The notes beneath the pieces are model-generated. The model saw nothing but the letters and a program-made list of their open reading frames with translations, had not been told where the DNA came from and made no database searches. The translations under genes and the position numbers were made by a program. DNA of 64,000 nt from contig CAKOJQ010000005.1 in the NCBI GenBank assembly GCA_934090795.1, positions 60,381-124,380 of the forward strand, written 5' to 3'. The stretch comes from an uncultured Bacilli bacterium. Its GTDB lineage: Bacteria; Bacillota_I; Bacilli_A; RF39; UBA660. Below, piece by piece: positions 26,501-35,781 of this stretch (its first letter is position 1; the number at the start of each line of letters is the position of its first letter).

Positions 26501-28699
26501 CTATTTTAATTTTTCATTAATTAATTCATTTAATCTTTGATTACCTTTTTCAGTTAAATGAATACCATCTGCCATTAAATAATCCTTATGTTTTTGAATT
26601 TCCTGATAAAAATTAATTACATAAACATTTTTACTATTTAAACTATTTAAAGGCTTAACGGTTGAAATAATATATATTTCCCTTTCTTTACACAAATCAA
26701 TTAAGTCTTGATATTCTTTAGCACTTATAATTGTTGAATTATCAAATCCAAAAACTATTTTGTTAGACAATGTTTTCTCATCAATCGTCTTTTCTATATC
26801 TTCTTTTAAATCTTTATAACTATAATTTAATTTAACTGTAAATCTTGCATCAGAATAATTATTTTGTAATTCATTAAAATCATAGAATAATAAATCATTT
26901 CCATAAAAAGATATTTTATTTCTTAATTCTTCTTGATGTTCTAGAATTAATGCTTGTTTCTTTTCCTTAAACTTATCTTTATAAACATCAAATATCGCAT
27001 TATATATTATATTGGTATATTCTTTTCTACCAGTTGGAGGCAAATGAATTCCATCATAATAGAACCAATCATCATGTCCAAGTGATAAATCATGCCAATT
27101 AATAATATGTAAATTATTATATTTAGTAGCAAGTTCATTTAAACTATTATTTACCTTTTCATTATTTGTTGTGTTAAGCCAAAATACTATTTTATCACTT
27201 AAAATATTCATAATATTTTCTTTACAATTGTTTCCACAATCTCCATTAGTTCCCAAATGAAGTACTACTACTTCCCCTAATTTATTACTATTTTTTAAAT
27301 TTGATAATATTGAAACCCCAGTTGTTAATGCACGAGATTCTTTAGCATCAAAATAACTATTAGGAAACATTTTAGTTATATTACTCATTGCACCAAGCAT
27401 AACTGAATCACCTACAAATGTGATTGGTAACTCTTTAACAAGTGCTTCATAATTATCCGGATTTTCTAGCTTTTCTAATTCTTTATTCCAATCATTTTCT
27501 TCTTGTTGCTGTTTTAATTCATAATCTTTCTGTTTTTCCTGCATTTCTTTTTCATTTTCCGCAAGTTGTGTTCTTAATTCTTCCATTTCTTTTTCATATG
27601 ATTTAGCACTAATATATCTAATTGCACCATATAATGATCCAGCAATAAATAAAATTAATAACAATTCTTTTATATTTTTATGTTTCTTTTTACTACTTAA
27701 CGCAAAATGAAGTAAAAATGAAAGTAATAAAACAATTACTATAATAATAGGAATTTTAATTACATGATTTATATTTAAATATTGAAAAGCATAAATAACA
27801 GGATATTGTACCAAATAAATTTCATATGTCATATTAGCAACACCTCTAATCAAATGATCAAACTTACTTTCATTGTTATATGAAACAGAATAATCTATAC
27901 ACCTACAACTAACTATATTTATTAATACCATACTAATACTAAAATAAATAGAAGTAGCAGGCACAAATTTAAACATAATTATAATTACTATTAAATATAA
28001 ACTATAAATAATATTTTTTAGCTTTATATTTGTAACATCTAAAGTGAATAAGTTACCATATTCATTATGTATATATCCGAGCATCATACCTATAAATAAT
28101 GAAAACACCCTTGTAAACGTATTATAATAAGCATTCATTAAATTAGTTTTACTCATATTATAAAATATAATAGCTCCAATTACACTTCCAACAAATGTAA
28201 TAACAATTGGTATGTTTTTATTGAACTTTTCCCTTAATTTATTTAAAATCATAAATATAAACGGAAATACTAAATCAAATTGGATAAGAATTGCTATATA
28301 CCAAAAATGCATAAAAGGTGAATCAATATGTCTCGCAAAATAATCTAAATTCGCATTTATTTGCCAAAAATTATTATATCCAAGTAATACAGATGTAGTT
28401 TCATTTTTTATATTTAACCAGTACGTATTAGGAATATTTGAAACAACTGCAATAGATATAAAAGTAACAATTAACAAAGGAATATAAATCTTTTTTATTT
28501 TTTTTAAATAATATTCTTTCAAAGAAAAATTATCTTTATTTAAATTTGTTATAACTCCTAAATAACCACTTAAAACAAAGAAAGTACATACTGCTAGATA
28601 TCCTCCACTCATATATCCTAAATGATAAAAAAGTATAGCAATTGCACAAACTATTCTTAAAATATCTAATTTTCTATAATAATTGGGTTTATTATTCAT
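26501..28699 (-). CDS. Membrane O-acyltransferase with two SGNH-like domains (OatA-like)
   Basis: The first ~350 residues are an acyltransferase-3 membrane domain (start YYRKLDILRIVCAIAILFYH with its His, then about ten helices). A coiled linker (about 365-405, rich in E/K/Q) leads to an extracellular SGNH domain with ITFVGDSVMLGAM (Ser), HLGTNGDCGN (Asn) and YYDGIHLPPTG (Asp, His). This is the layout of peptidoglycan O-acetyltransferase OatA. Unusually a second, degenerate SGNH-like segment follows: YGNDLLFYD, then IVFGFDNS, ending MADGIHLTEKG. Peptidoglycan or a surface polysaccharide is the probable acceptor. Confidence 0.9.
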   Translation of the reverse strand: MNNKPNYYRKLDILRIVCAIAILFYHLGYMSGGYLAVCTFFVLSGYLGVITNLNKDNFSLKEYYLKKIKKIYIPLLIVTFISIAVVSNIPNTYWLNIKNETTSVLLGYNNFWQINANLDYFARHIDSPFMHFWYIAILIQFDLVFPFIFMILNKLREKFNKNIPIVITFVGSVIGAIIFYNMSKTNLMNAYYNTFTRVFSLFIGMMLGYIHNEYGNLFTLDVTNIKLKNIIYSLYLIVIIIMFKFVPATSIYFSISMVLINIVSCRCIDYSVSYNNESKFDHLIRGVANMTYEIYLVQYPVIYAFQYLNINHVIKIPIIIVIVLLLSFLLHFALSSKKKHKNIKELLLILFIAGSLYGAIRYISAKSYEKEMEELRTQLAENEKEMQEKQKDYELKQQQEENDWNKELEKLENPDNYEALVKELPITFVGDSVMLGAMSNITKMFPNSYFDAKESRALTTGVSILSNLKNSNKLGEVVVLHLGTNGDCGNNCKENIMNILSDKIVFWLNTTNNEKVNNSLNELATKYNNLHIINWHDLSLGHDDWFYYDGIHLPPTGRKEYTNIIYNAIFDVYKDKFKEKKQALILEHQEELRNKISFYGNDLLFYDFNELQNNYSDARFTVKLNYSYKDLKEDIEKTIDEKTLSNKIVFGFDNSTIISAKEYQDLIDLCKEREIYIISTVKPLNSLNSKNVYVINFYQEIQKHKDYLMADGIHLTEKGNQRLNELINEKLK

Positions 28700-28737
28700 T
28701 TAACTTCATCCTCATATCTATATCTATAACTATTTAT

Positions 28738-28767
28738 ATTATACCTTATTTTTATTCTTTTTATCAA
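28738..28767 (-). promoter_or_regulatory. Promoter of the acyltransferase gene
   Basis: TTGATA (762-767) and TATAAT (738-743) lie 18 bases apart on the minus strand, 39 bp before the start codon. Confidence 0.7.
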
Positions 28768-28811
28768 AAATACTAGCATAAATTTACAATTTAAAAATAA
28801 ATGTTGTAAAC

Positions 28812-28852
28812 ATATAAAATATGGAATAAATATCTCTTAATCTATTCCATAT
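28812..28852 (-). terminator. Terminator-like hairpin after asnB
   Basis: ATATGGAATA pairs perfectly with TATTCCATAT across a 14-base loop, eight bases past the asnB stop. The T tract following it on the minus strand is short, so termination may be partial. Confidence 0.6.
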
Positions 28853-28859
28853 CAAATTA

Positions 28860-30695
28860 TTATTTTTCCGTAATAAAGAATCTTTCATACCATATTAAAA
28901 ATGTATATATTGTATAAATTTTCTTCCCATTTCTTTCAATATTATTATAATGATTATCAAGCATTTCATTTATTTTATCTTTATCAAAAAATTCACTTAC
29001 AAAATCTTTATTAAACATTTCTTTTACTTTTTTATAATATTTTTCTTCTTGAATCCAATTACCAAAAGGAACAGGAAACCCTAATTTTCTTCTCTTAGCC
29101 CATTCTTCAGGAATAACTTTTTCCGCAACTTTTCTAAAAATATATTTAGTCTGTCCATCATGAACCATATACTTTGTTGGCAATTTTTTAGAAATATTCC
29201 AAACTTCTTTATCTAAAAATGGTACTCTAAGTTCAACACTATTAGCCATTGACATCTTATCTGCTTTTAATAATATATCATTAGGAAGCCAAAAATTTAA
29301 ATCAATATACATCTTTCTTAAAATATCATTTTCTCCTTTAGTTTCATCATGAAATGGTTTACATAAATCATATGGACTAACATCTGAAATATATTTTTTG
29401 TTTAATATTTCTGGTATTTCTTCTGGTAAAAACATCTCTGTTTTATTATAATATCTCTTACTTATATCTTTACCATATTTTATTAATGTATGTTTTCCTT
29501 TAAAATAAGGTAATGGTTTAATTACTTTAGCAATACCACTTCTAATAAATAATGGTAAACTTAAATATAATTTTTCCATTTTAGAATCATTATACTCATT
29601 ATATCCACCAAACATTTCATCAGCGCCTTCTCCTGATAAAACTACCTTAACTTGACTTCTTGCTAGTTTACTTAAGAAATATAAAGGAACAGTACTTACA
29701 TTAGCGCTTGGCTCATCACAGTGATATTGAATAGTTGGTAATATATCAAAAAATTCATCACCAGTTATAACCTTACTATAATGTTTTACATGAAAATGAT
29801 CTGATAGACTCTTAGCATATTCTATTTCACTAAACCCTTTTCCATCAAAACCGACTGTAAATGTTTTATTTGGTTTAGCAAGGCTTACAACATATGAAGA
29901 ATCTACTCCTCCACTTAAATAAGATCCTACTTCTACATCACTTATTTGATGATATTTAATTGAACTTTCTAAAGTTTCTTTTACTAATTTTTCATAATAT
30001 TCATAACTATTATTTTCTTTTTCATAACTAAGTTTAAAATAACTTTTAACATCTATCTTACCATTTTTATAAATAAAGTAATGACCTGGTTTTAATTTAT
30101 TAGTATATTTAAAAAATGTTTCCTCTAAATGATTAGTTCCATATGATAAATATAATCCTAAAACTTTATTATTTAATTCTTTTTTAAAATCAGGATGTGA
30201 CAAAAATGATTTAATTTCACTACCAACCATAAATAATCCATTATAATTATAATAATAAACAGGTTTAATCCCAAAATAATCTCTAGCTCCAACTAAAGTC
30301 TTATTCTTTTTATCATAAATAATTATTCCAAACATACCTCTTAATTTATTGAAAACATTAGTTCCGTATTCTTCATATCCATGAATAATTACTTCGGTGT
30401 CACTATTTGTTGCAAATTTATGGTTATGTTTTTCCAATTCTTCCCTTAATTCCTTAAAATTATATATTTCTCCATTAAACATAACAACTATATTTTTGTT
30501 TTCATTATATAATGGTTGATTGCCACCTTTTAAGTCAATAATTGATAATCTTCTAAAGCCCATAGCAATATTTTCATCAACATAATAACCATCACTATCT
30601 GGACCTCTATGTTTAATTCTATCGGCCATATCTTTAATTATTTTCTTTTTATTATTTATTTTTGTTTTATCATAAAATGCACAAAAACCACACAT
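28860..30695 (-). CDS. asnB: Asparagine synthase (glutamine-hydrolysing)
   Basis: AsnB makes asparagine from aspartate, ATP and glutamine. Cys2 of MCGFCAFYD is the glutaminase nucleophile, followed by RRLSIIDL and FNGEIYNF of the class II amidotransferase domain (to about 200). The synthase domain has the PP-loop SGGVDSSYV and the FGGYNEY segment. The length of 611 is normal. Asparagine synthase in a surface-polysaccharide context can also amidate other substrates, but the neighbours here do not support that. A clear promoter lies upstream. Confidence 0.93.
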   Translation of the reverse strand: MCGFCAFYDKTKINNKKKIIKDMADRIKHRGPDSDGYYVDENIAMGFRRLSIIDLKGGNQPLYNENKNIVVMFNGEIYNFKELREELEKHNHKFATNSDTEVIIHGYEEYGTNVFNKLRGMFGIIIYDKKNKTLVGARDYFGIKPVYYYNYNGLFMVGSEIKSFLSHPDFKKELNNKVLGLYLSYGTNHLEETFFKYTNKLKPGHYFIYKNGKIDVKSYFKLSYEKENNSYEYYEKLVKETLESSIKYHQISDVEVGSYLSGGVDSSYVVSLAKPNKTFTVGFDGKGFSEIEYAKSLSDHFHVKHYSKVITGDEFFDILPTIQYHCDEPSANVSTVPLYFLSKLARSQVKVVLSGEGADEMFGGYNEYNDSKMEKLYLSLPLFIRSGIAKVIKPLPYFKGKHTLIKYGKDISKRYYNKTEMFLPEEIPEILNKKYISDVSPYDLCKPFHDETKGENDILRKMYIDLNFWLPNDILLKADKMSMANSVELRVPFLDKEVWNISKKLPTKYMVHDGQTKYIFRKVAEKVIPEEWAKRRKLGFPVPFGNWIQEEKYYKKVKEMFNKDFVSEFFDKDKINEMLDNHYNNIERNGKKIYTIYTFLIWYERFFITEK

Positions 30696-30718
30696 TTAAA
30701 TCAACTCTTTCTTTAAAA

Positions 30719-30748
30719 ATTATACAAAATTATTAATTCTTTAATCAA
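30719..30748 (-). promoter_or_regulatory. asnB promoter
   Basis: TTGATT (743-748) and TATAAT (719-724) are 18 bases apart on the minus strand. The -35 abuts the end of the broken ProX-like gene. Confidence 0.7.
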
Positions 30749-30749
30749 G

Positions 30750-31237
30750 TTAAATCTTAGTTAAATGAACTTCATTACCATTATTTTTTATAACACTAAC
30801 CAAATCATTTACATTTAACCAAACAGTTGCTGAATTATCATTAGGATGAACTCCAATAATAAATGGATCTTTAAAAAAATTTTCATCTATATAAAATTTT
30901 ACAACTTTGTATTTATCATTTAATAATCCTAAAGTGTAACCGCCCCAGGAATTAATTTTAAATAATTGTATAGTTCTCCATCACTTGCAAAGCTAAGATG
31001 TCTCAACCCATTTTCTATTCTAAATTTTTTCAAATCAATTTTCTTATTTCCTAAAACCGTTACTAAATAATAATTTTCTTTTTTATCATCTCTCAAAAAT
31101 ATATTTTTTCCATCGCAATTTGGATATTTTAGTGAAACTCTTTTTAAATCATTCATATTAAATACCGGAATATGTTCATCTAATTCAAATTTAATATTAT
31201 TTTTCTTTAAAAAGTCATATACCTCTTCCTTATTCAT
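30750..31237 (-). pseudogene. ProX-like trans-editing protein split by a one-base deletion
   Basis: The frame from the ATG at 31237 gives the N-terminal two thirds of a YbaK/ProX domain, which deacylates mischarged tRNA-Pro: FELDEHIPVFN, GKNIFLRDDKKENYYL and LIPGAVTL, then a stop at 30929. Shifting one base, translation continues directly as GLLNDKYKVVKFYID and IIGVHPNDNSATVWLNV to the stop at 30750, exactly the conserved end of the family. Adding one C (ACACTTTAG to ACACCTTTAG) restores PGAVTPLGLLND. It is either a recent inactivation or a sequencing error. Its ATG overlaps the TGA of the HD gene. Confidence 0.85.
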
Positions 31238-32175
31238 TTTTCAAGTTCCTTTTTCTTAATTGAATCAGAATACACATAATTTTCCATATCATAATTAAAA
31301 TTATTAGCTATATTATTTCTTGCATTTTCACTTAAACTTGAAATTCTGCTATCATTAACTAATGGATCAATATATTTTATTTTAATTCTAGATCTCACCG
31401 AGTAATAATCACCAGGCATATTTTTAGAAACTTTAACATCTTTCATATTTGCCCATTTGCCAAAGACATCTTTTAAACTAGATTTATTAATTATTTCAAC
31501 AACTTCATCATCACTTAATTCATATAAATCATCAATAGTTATTAATCTATTTTTAACTAACCATTTCAAAATATCACTTAATAATCCCATTGAAAATCTT
31601 GTTTTATCATCACGATACAATATTGATAACCTACTAGTTAACTCCACAAATTTATCTGCAATATCTTCATCATCAAAACATAATTCTAATTTTTTATCTT
31701 CATTAACTCCCACATAAATATTTTCATAAAATCTTTTTATTTCTTCTATATTACATAATTCATTTACAAACAAAGCATTTGAAAGTGAATATTCTAATCT
31801 ATCAGCTGATAATCTAGGCGTATTATTATCAGCAATTGGATATATATGATAGTCATTAATCTCTTCTAATTTGATACCATCTCTTTCAAGTAATGTCATA
31901 ATATCCTCCGAATTTTTAATAATATCTGAGGTCTTTTCTTCTGCTGATTCTTGTTTATCAGCATCTCCATTAAATATATCAACAGTATGTTTAAAAACAG
32001 GAGAAGCGATATCATGAAATAATCCTGCCAAAGTTTGTTTCTTATCAGCCGTAAAATTCCAAACAATTAAAGCAACACCAACACTATGATCTAAACTTGT
32101 ATAAGGATAACCATATTTAAACATTTTTGAATATATTTTACCACATGTTACACTTATTTCCTTTTGATGTTGCAT
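31234..32175 (-). CDS. HD-domain phosphohydrolase
   Basis: The 313-residue protein has the HD metal-binding pattern: H in SLDHSVGVALIVW, the paired HD in GLFHDIASPVFKH, and a later Asp in LSADRLEYS. It resembles the dGTPase/SAMHD1-like branch of HD proteins, with a C-terminal helical domain. The substrate is probably a nucleotide but cannot be specified. It ends in an ATGA overlap with the frameshifted ProX gene and is about 110 bases from the MazG-like pseudogene upstream; all are on one strand. Confidence 0.85.
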   Translation of the reverse strand: MQHQKEISVTCGKIYSKMFKYGYPYTSLDHSVGVALIVWNFTADKKQTLAGLFHDIASPVFKHTVDIFNGDADKQESAEEKTSDIIKNSEDIMTLLERDGIKLEEINDYHIYPIADNNTPRLSADRLEYSLSNALFVNELCNIEEIKRFYENIYVGVNEDKKLELCFDDEDIADKFVELTSRLSILYRDDKTRFSMGLLSDILKWLVKNRLITIDDLYELSDDEVVEIINKSSLKDVFGKWANMKDVKVSKNMPGDYYSVRSRIKIKYIDPLVNDSRISSLSENARNNIANNFNYDMENYVYSDSIKKKELEK

Positions 32176-32283
32176 TTCTTTAGTAAAAATATAATCATTT
32201 AAAAAAAAGAGGAAAATCCCATGACAATATTCTATAATACTCTTTTAACTTATTATCTATTGTATCCAAATAATTCAATTTTA

Positions 32284-32632
32284 TCATTTCTCTCTTTTTT
32301 TAGTTTTTTCCAAATAATATTTTTTATCAAAACCACCATTTTTCATCTTTTTCATCATAGCAACATTGTCAACTTCTTGCATATTAACATTTATAGACTT
32401 AGCTAAATAATTTATAACTTCTAGAACATCTGCTAGTTCCATAACCATATCCGCGCTTGTCCCATTATTAAAAGCATCAACAACCTCATTGCATTCTTCT
32501 TTTAGTTTATTTAAAAGTTCTTTTTTATATTCAATATCATCAAGCACTCTATATAAAGCAAATTCATCATTACCCGGATATCTTGTCAATTATATTATCT
32601 CTTACTAACTTATTATATATTATTTTTTCCAT
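32284..32632 (-). pseudogene. MazG-like nucleotide pyrophosphohydrolase split by a one-base insertion
   Basis: The ATG at 32632 overlaps the previous gene's stop as TAATG and encodes MEKIIYNKLVRDNIIDKISG, whose KLVRDNI is the signature start of the PRA-PH/MazG-like house-cleaning family. The frame stops at once, but a one-base shift gives NDEFALYRVLDD, then KLKEECNEVV and MELADVLEV with the metal-binding Glu/Asp, ending GGFDKKYYLEK. Removing one G from the GGG at about 32573-32575 joins both halves as KISGNDEFALYR. The second part alone can be read from a TTG at 32589 but would lack the conserved start. Confidence 0.8.
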
Positions 32633-33408
32633 TAATTTTCCTTATTAATTTCTTTTTTAAAATTTAAACTAACTCCACCTATAGTAGAATTAATATTAAT
32701 ATTTTTTTCACCACTTCCAAGTGAAACATCTTTAGAATAATTTATTCCATTAACTAAAATGCTACCTATTTTCTTAGTCACATTAGACTTATAATTATCT
32801 ATACTATCATTTATCATTAATGTTATATCTCCTATACTTGAAATAATATTTAATTCTTCGTTTATATTTGCATCAACATCTATATTACCAACTGAATTAT
32901 TAATTAAAACAGTATTAAATTTAGACTTATTAACATCGATATCCCCAACATTATTATTTATGCTTACTTCATTTAGTATTAATCCTTTTATTTTAATATC
33001 TCCATATTTATTTTTTATATTTAATGTATTAATAATCTCTTCAGGAATAACTATATCTAAATTACACTTGTTTTTATTAAATATATTCTTATTATCACTT
33101 TCAATATTTAAAACAGTATTATCTAAATTAGTAACTAATTTTTCATCATTAGTTTTAAGTTTAAACTCTTCACCTGCATCAATGCTTATATTACATGTAT
33201 TAATATCAATATTTATTTTAGAAAATTCTAAATCATTTATTTCTTTTTTTACTGGAGCTGTTAACAAGTTATCTTCTTTTTTAATTTCATCCGTTATAGA
33301 TTTATAAATTTCAGTTCCTACTAAAATTGGAATATAAAAAATAAAACCAATTAAAATAAACGCAAATAAAGTTGCCAAATATTTAATTATTTTTTGAACA
33401 TCATTCAT
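32632..33408 (-). CDS. Toastrack (DUF4097-like) membrane-anchored protein
   Basis: One N-terminal membrane helix (about residues 9-33) is followed by a repetitive beta-helix-like domain in which the pattern I.I....G.I.I / V.INN.VG.I.V recurs (NIDVDANINEELNIISS, SIGDITLMI, GEKNINI). This is the DUF4097 toastrack fold, found beside LiaF/PspC proteins in envelope-stress modules. The next gene upstream overlaps it by four bases and encodes a LiaF-like protein, so the two form an envelope-sensing pair. No histidine kinase is nearby. Confidence 0.85.
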   Translation of the reverse strand: MNDVQKIIKYLATLFAFILIGFIFYIPILVGTEIYKSITDEIKKEDNLLTAPVKKEINDLEFSKINIDINTCNISIDAGEEFKLKTNDEKLVTNLDNTVLNIESDNKNIFNKNKCNLDIVIPEEIINTLNIKNKYGDIKIKGLILNEVSINNNVGDIDVNKSKFNTVLINNSVGNIDVDANINEELNIISSIGDITLMINDSIDNYKSNVTKKIGSILVNGINYSKDVSLGSGEKNININSTIGGVSLNFKKEINKEN

Positions 33409-34094
33409 TTAATATCAATTCCTCCAAACAAAATAGTTCCTTTAATATAAATTGTTTTAACATTTTCCTTAGTTTTATTTCTACTAGTTTTATTATCAAC
33501 TCCACCAAAAATACTCGTAGTTTTAACTACTATATTCACATCTTTAGGAACTTTAATAGTAACCCCACCAAATACAACATAATTATTAATTACAACATCT
33601 TCATCAATAACCACGTTTCTTAAATCTAAACTCACACTACCAAATATTGAATTAATTGCACAACTTTCTAATTTCTCATTATCTAAATTAATTTTTTCTT
33701 CTGAAAAAGTAGATGTATAAGTATGCTCCATGTCTATTTCTTTAGCATTTATTTTTCCCATCTTTTTAGCCACAACATCTTTAACTTTATCTTTAAAAAA
33801 TATAGATAAACCAATTATAATTAAAATAGCAGGAATAAATAATTTAACAAACAATTTAAAATCAAGAACATCTTGACATGATAATAGTAAAAATACTCCT
33901 ATTATTAATCCTATCAAAGCACCAGTTCTATCTTCTCCCTTAATTAATCCATTTAAAGATGGAGCAATAATAAACACCGTCCACCAGCCATCAAAAAACA
34001 AATTAATATTCGTTACTCCAAAAGAATTTAATCCTAAAATTATTCCAACTAAAATCAAGAATAATCCCCAAATATAATTACTAACCATTTTCAT
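33405..34094 (-). CDS. LiaF/DUF5668-like envelope-stress membrane protein
   Basis: The 229-residue protein has four N-terminal membrane helices (WGLFLILVGIILGLNSFGV is the classic DUF5668 start) and a C-terminal cell-wall-active-antibiotic-response domain with repeated FGGV motifs (NYVVFGGVTIKVPKD, TSIFGGVDNKT, ILFGGIDIK). LiaF proteins restrain envelope-stress two-component systems in Bacilli. Translation is probably coupled to the toastrack gene downstream. A perfect inverted repeat (34186-34203) lies about 90 bp upstream. Confidence 0.85.
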   Translation of the reverse strand: MKMVSNYIWGLFLILVGIILGLNSFGVTNINLFFDGWWTVFIIAPSLNGLIKGEDRTGALIGLIIGVFLLLSCQDVLDFKLFVKLFIPAILIIIGLSIFFKDKVKDVVAKKMGKINAKEIDMEHTYTSTFSEEKINLDNEKLESCAINSIFGSVSLDLRNVVIDEDVVINNYVVFGGVTIKVPKDVNIVVKTTSIFGGVDNKTSRNKTKENVKTIYIKGTILFGGIDIK

Positions 34095-34185
34095 AAAACC
34101 ACAATCCTCTCTCTAAAAATATTTTAACATGAATAACCGTAAATGAGTATATTATTTAGCATTTTAATCAAATTATTTAAATTAT

Positions 34186-34203
34186 TATACGTTTGTACGT
34201 ATA
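34186..34203. promoter_or_regulatory. TATACGT-TTGT-ACGTATA inverted repeat upstream of the LiaF-like gene
   Basis: Seven-base perfect arms with a four-base spacer lie in the promoter region of the LiaF/toastrack pair. A shorter ACGTAT palindrome also precedes the glycosyltransferase operon at about 2715-2722. It is a plausible operator. Confidence 0.4.
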
Positions 34204-34227
34204 GTGGAATATATAAAAAGATCTATT

Positions 34228-34617
34228 TTATCTCATAACATAAGATTTATAAATAGGTCTATCCATTTCTTTTGCTTTATTTCTAACCTCATTTATAATT
34301 GAGATTACCTCTAAATAATTATCTACTTCCTTCTCCGTTGCAAGACATATTGGAGCAATTCTACTTGAAGTTAAAACTTCATCGTCAAAATCAATAACTT
34401 TAAATAAAGTTTCAACATAAAAACATTCATTGATATTCGTAACATTATAATCACAACCATTTACATACTTTAAAGGATAACAATAATTATTACCTATTTC
34501 TCTAGCAACAATCATCCCATTTTCTTTAACAATCGTAAAATATATTATCTCATTCACACTTTCATCTTGACATGATTTTAATTTTCCTTTAAATATTTTA
34601 CCTTCTACATTAAACAT
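34228..34617 (-). CDS. Hypothetical small protein, paralogue of the next gene
   Basis: The 129-residue protein is not recognised. It shares length and a series of aligned features with its upstream neighbour: F.(V/L).G..F at the start, (I)IYF/YYQIV..ENG, A.(E/K)I.GNN/SNE..P(L/I).Y, a mid YVE/YVDS.F.(V)I segment, and (I/F)AP near residue 95. The predicted fold is beta-rich followed by a C-terminal helix. The neighbour is only 28 bases away, so the pair is probably a diverged tandem duplication in one operon. Confidence 0.7.
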   Translation of the reverse strand: MFNVEGKIFKGKLKSCQDESVNEIIYFTIVKENGMIVAREIGNNYCYPLKYVNGCDYNVTNINECFYVETLFKVIDFDDEVLTSSRIAPICLATEKEVDNYLEVISIINEVRNKAKEMDRPIYKSYVMR

Positions 34618-34645
34618 ATTTTTCTCCTAACTAAAAAAGAAAATC

Positions 34646-35035
34646 CTATCTTAAACCATAAGTTTTCTTTTTACTTTGACTTGATTTTCTATAACTTAAC
34701 TCAATAAAATCTATAACATCACGATTTGCTTGATAATATGGAGCAAAATGATTATTAGTAAATAATCCATTATCTCTTACAATAATTTCAAAAGGTGAAT
34801 CAACATAATTTCTTGAATATTCTTCATGCATTAAATACCCTTTTAAAATACCATCATTATCTCTATAATATATCGGCATTAATTCATTACTACCAACAAT
34901 TTTAGCATAAACACTGCCATCTTCCGTTCTAACAATTTGATAATAAATTCTTGAAATAGCAAGTGGATTATCAAAATTTTTCATATTTGCTCTAAAATAT
35001 CTTCCATCTAAATCAAAATAATTTGAATTTTTCAT
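34646..35035 (-). CDS. Hypothetical small protein, paralogue of the previous gene
   Basis: The second member of the pair, also 129 residues: a beta-rich N-terminal part (FDLDGRYFRANM, RIYYQIVRTEDGSVYAKIVG) and a basic C-terminal tail (RKSSQSKKKTYGLR). The family is not recognised. Divergence from its partner is high, which suggests an old duplication and separate roles. A short gap holding no further gene separates it from ung. Confidence 0.7.
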   Translation of the reverse strand: MKNSNYFDLDGRYFRANMKNFDNPLAISRIYYQIVRTEDGSVYAKIVGSNELMPIYYRDNDGILKGYLMHEEYSRNYVDSPFEIIVRDNGLFTNNHFAPYYQANRDVIDFIELSYRKSSQSKKKTYGLR

Positions 35036-35131
35036 ATTTTCCCTCTTCTAAACATATGCTACCATATATTATATTTATTTGCAAATAGAATTTTTACATC
35101 AATTAAGTATTCACATACTCATATTTATACT

Positions 35132-35779
35132 TTACCACTTTATTTCTTCTAGTCCTTTACTTTTTAAATAATTATTACACTTTGAAAATGGTTTAGAGCC
35201 AAAAAAACCATTATATGCACTAAAAGGAGATGGATGTGCACTCTCAATAATATAATTATTTTTAATTAAAGTTTTCTTACTTCTAGCATAATTACCCCAA
35301 AGTATAAAAACTACATCTCTTTTATTATTATCAATTAATCTAATAACATCATCTGTAAATTGTTGCCAACCTATATTGCTATGACTATTCGCATTATCTT
35401 TTTCAACTGTTAAAGTTGAGTTAAGCATTAAAACTCCTTGTTTAGCCCACGAGCTTAAATCACCACTAGTTCTTATTGGAACTCCTAAATCATCATATAG
35501 TTCTTTATAAATATTTTTTAAACTTGGAGGTAATTTTACACCTTCTCTAACTGAAAATGATAATCCATGTGCTTCACCTACTCCATGATATGGATCTTGT
35601 CCTACAATTACAACTTTAATATTAGCAAAAGGAGTTAATCTAAATGCATTAAAGACTTCATGCTTAGGCGGAAATATTACTTTATTTTTATATTCATTTT
35701 GCACTTTTAAAAGAAGTGGTCTAAAATATTCACCATCATATATATTTTTTAAAACTTTATCCCAATCATTACCAATCAT
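35132..35779 (-). CDS. ung: Uracil-DNA glycosylase
   Basis: Family 1 UDG removes uracil from DNA. GQDPYHGVGEAHGLSFSV has the catalytic Asp water-activating motif, VFILWGNYARSKK the Asn/aromatic region, and HPSPFSAYNGFFGSKPFS the leucine-loop His. The length of 215 is normal. It starts two bases after the stop of the NrtR-like gene, whose last codons supply the AAGGA ribosome site, so the two genes are co-transcribed. Confidence 0.96.
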   Translation of the reverse strand: MIGNDWDKVLKNIYDGEYFRPLLLKVQNEYKNKVIFPPKHEVFNAFRLTPFANIKVVIVGQDPYHGVGEAHGLSFSVREGVKLPPSLKNIYKELYDDLGVPIRTSGDLSSWAKQGVLMLNSTLTVEKDNANSHSNIGWQQFTDDVIRLIDNNKRDVVFILWGNYARSKKTLIKNNYIIESAHPSPFSAYNGFFGSKPFSKCNNYLKSKGLEEIKW

Positions 35780-35781
35780 AA

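Noticed and set aside
32221..32406. 61-residue plus-strand ORF with AGAGG upstream
   Set aside because: It lies antisense to the MazG-like gene and its hydrophobic composition is what reverse-complement coding sequence gives here.
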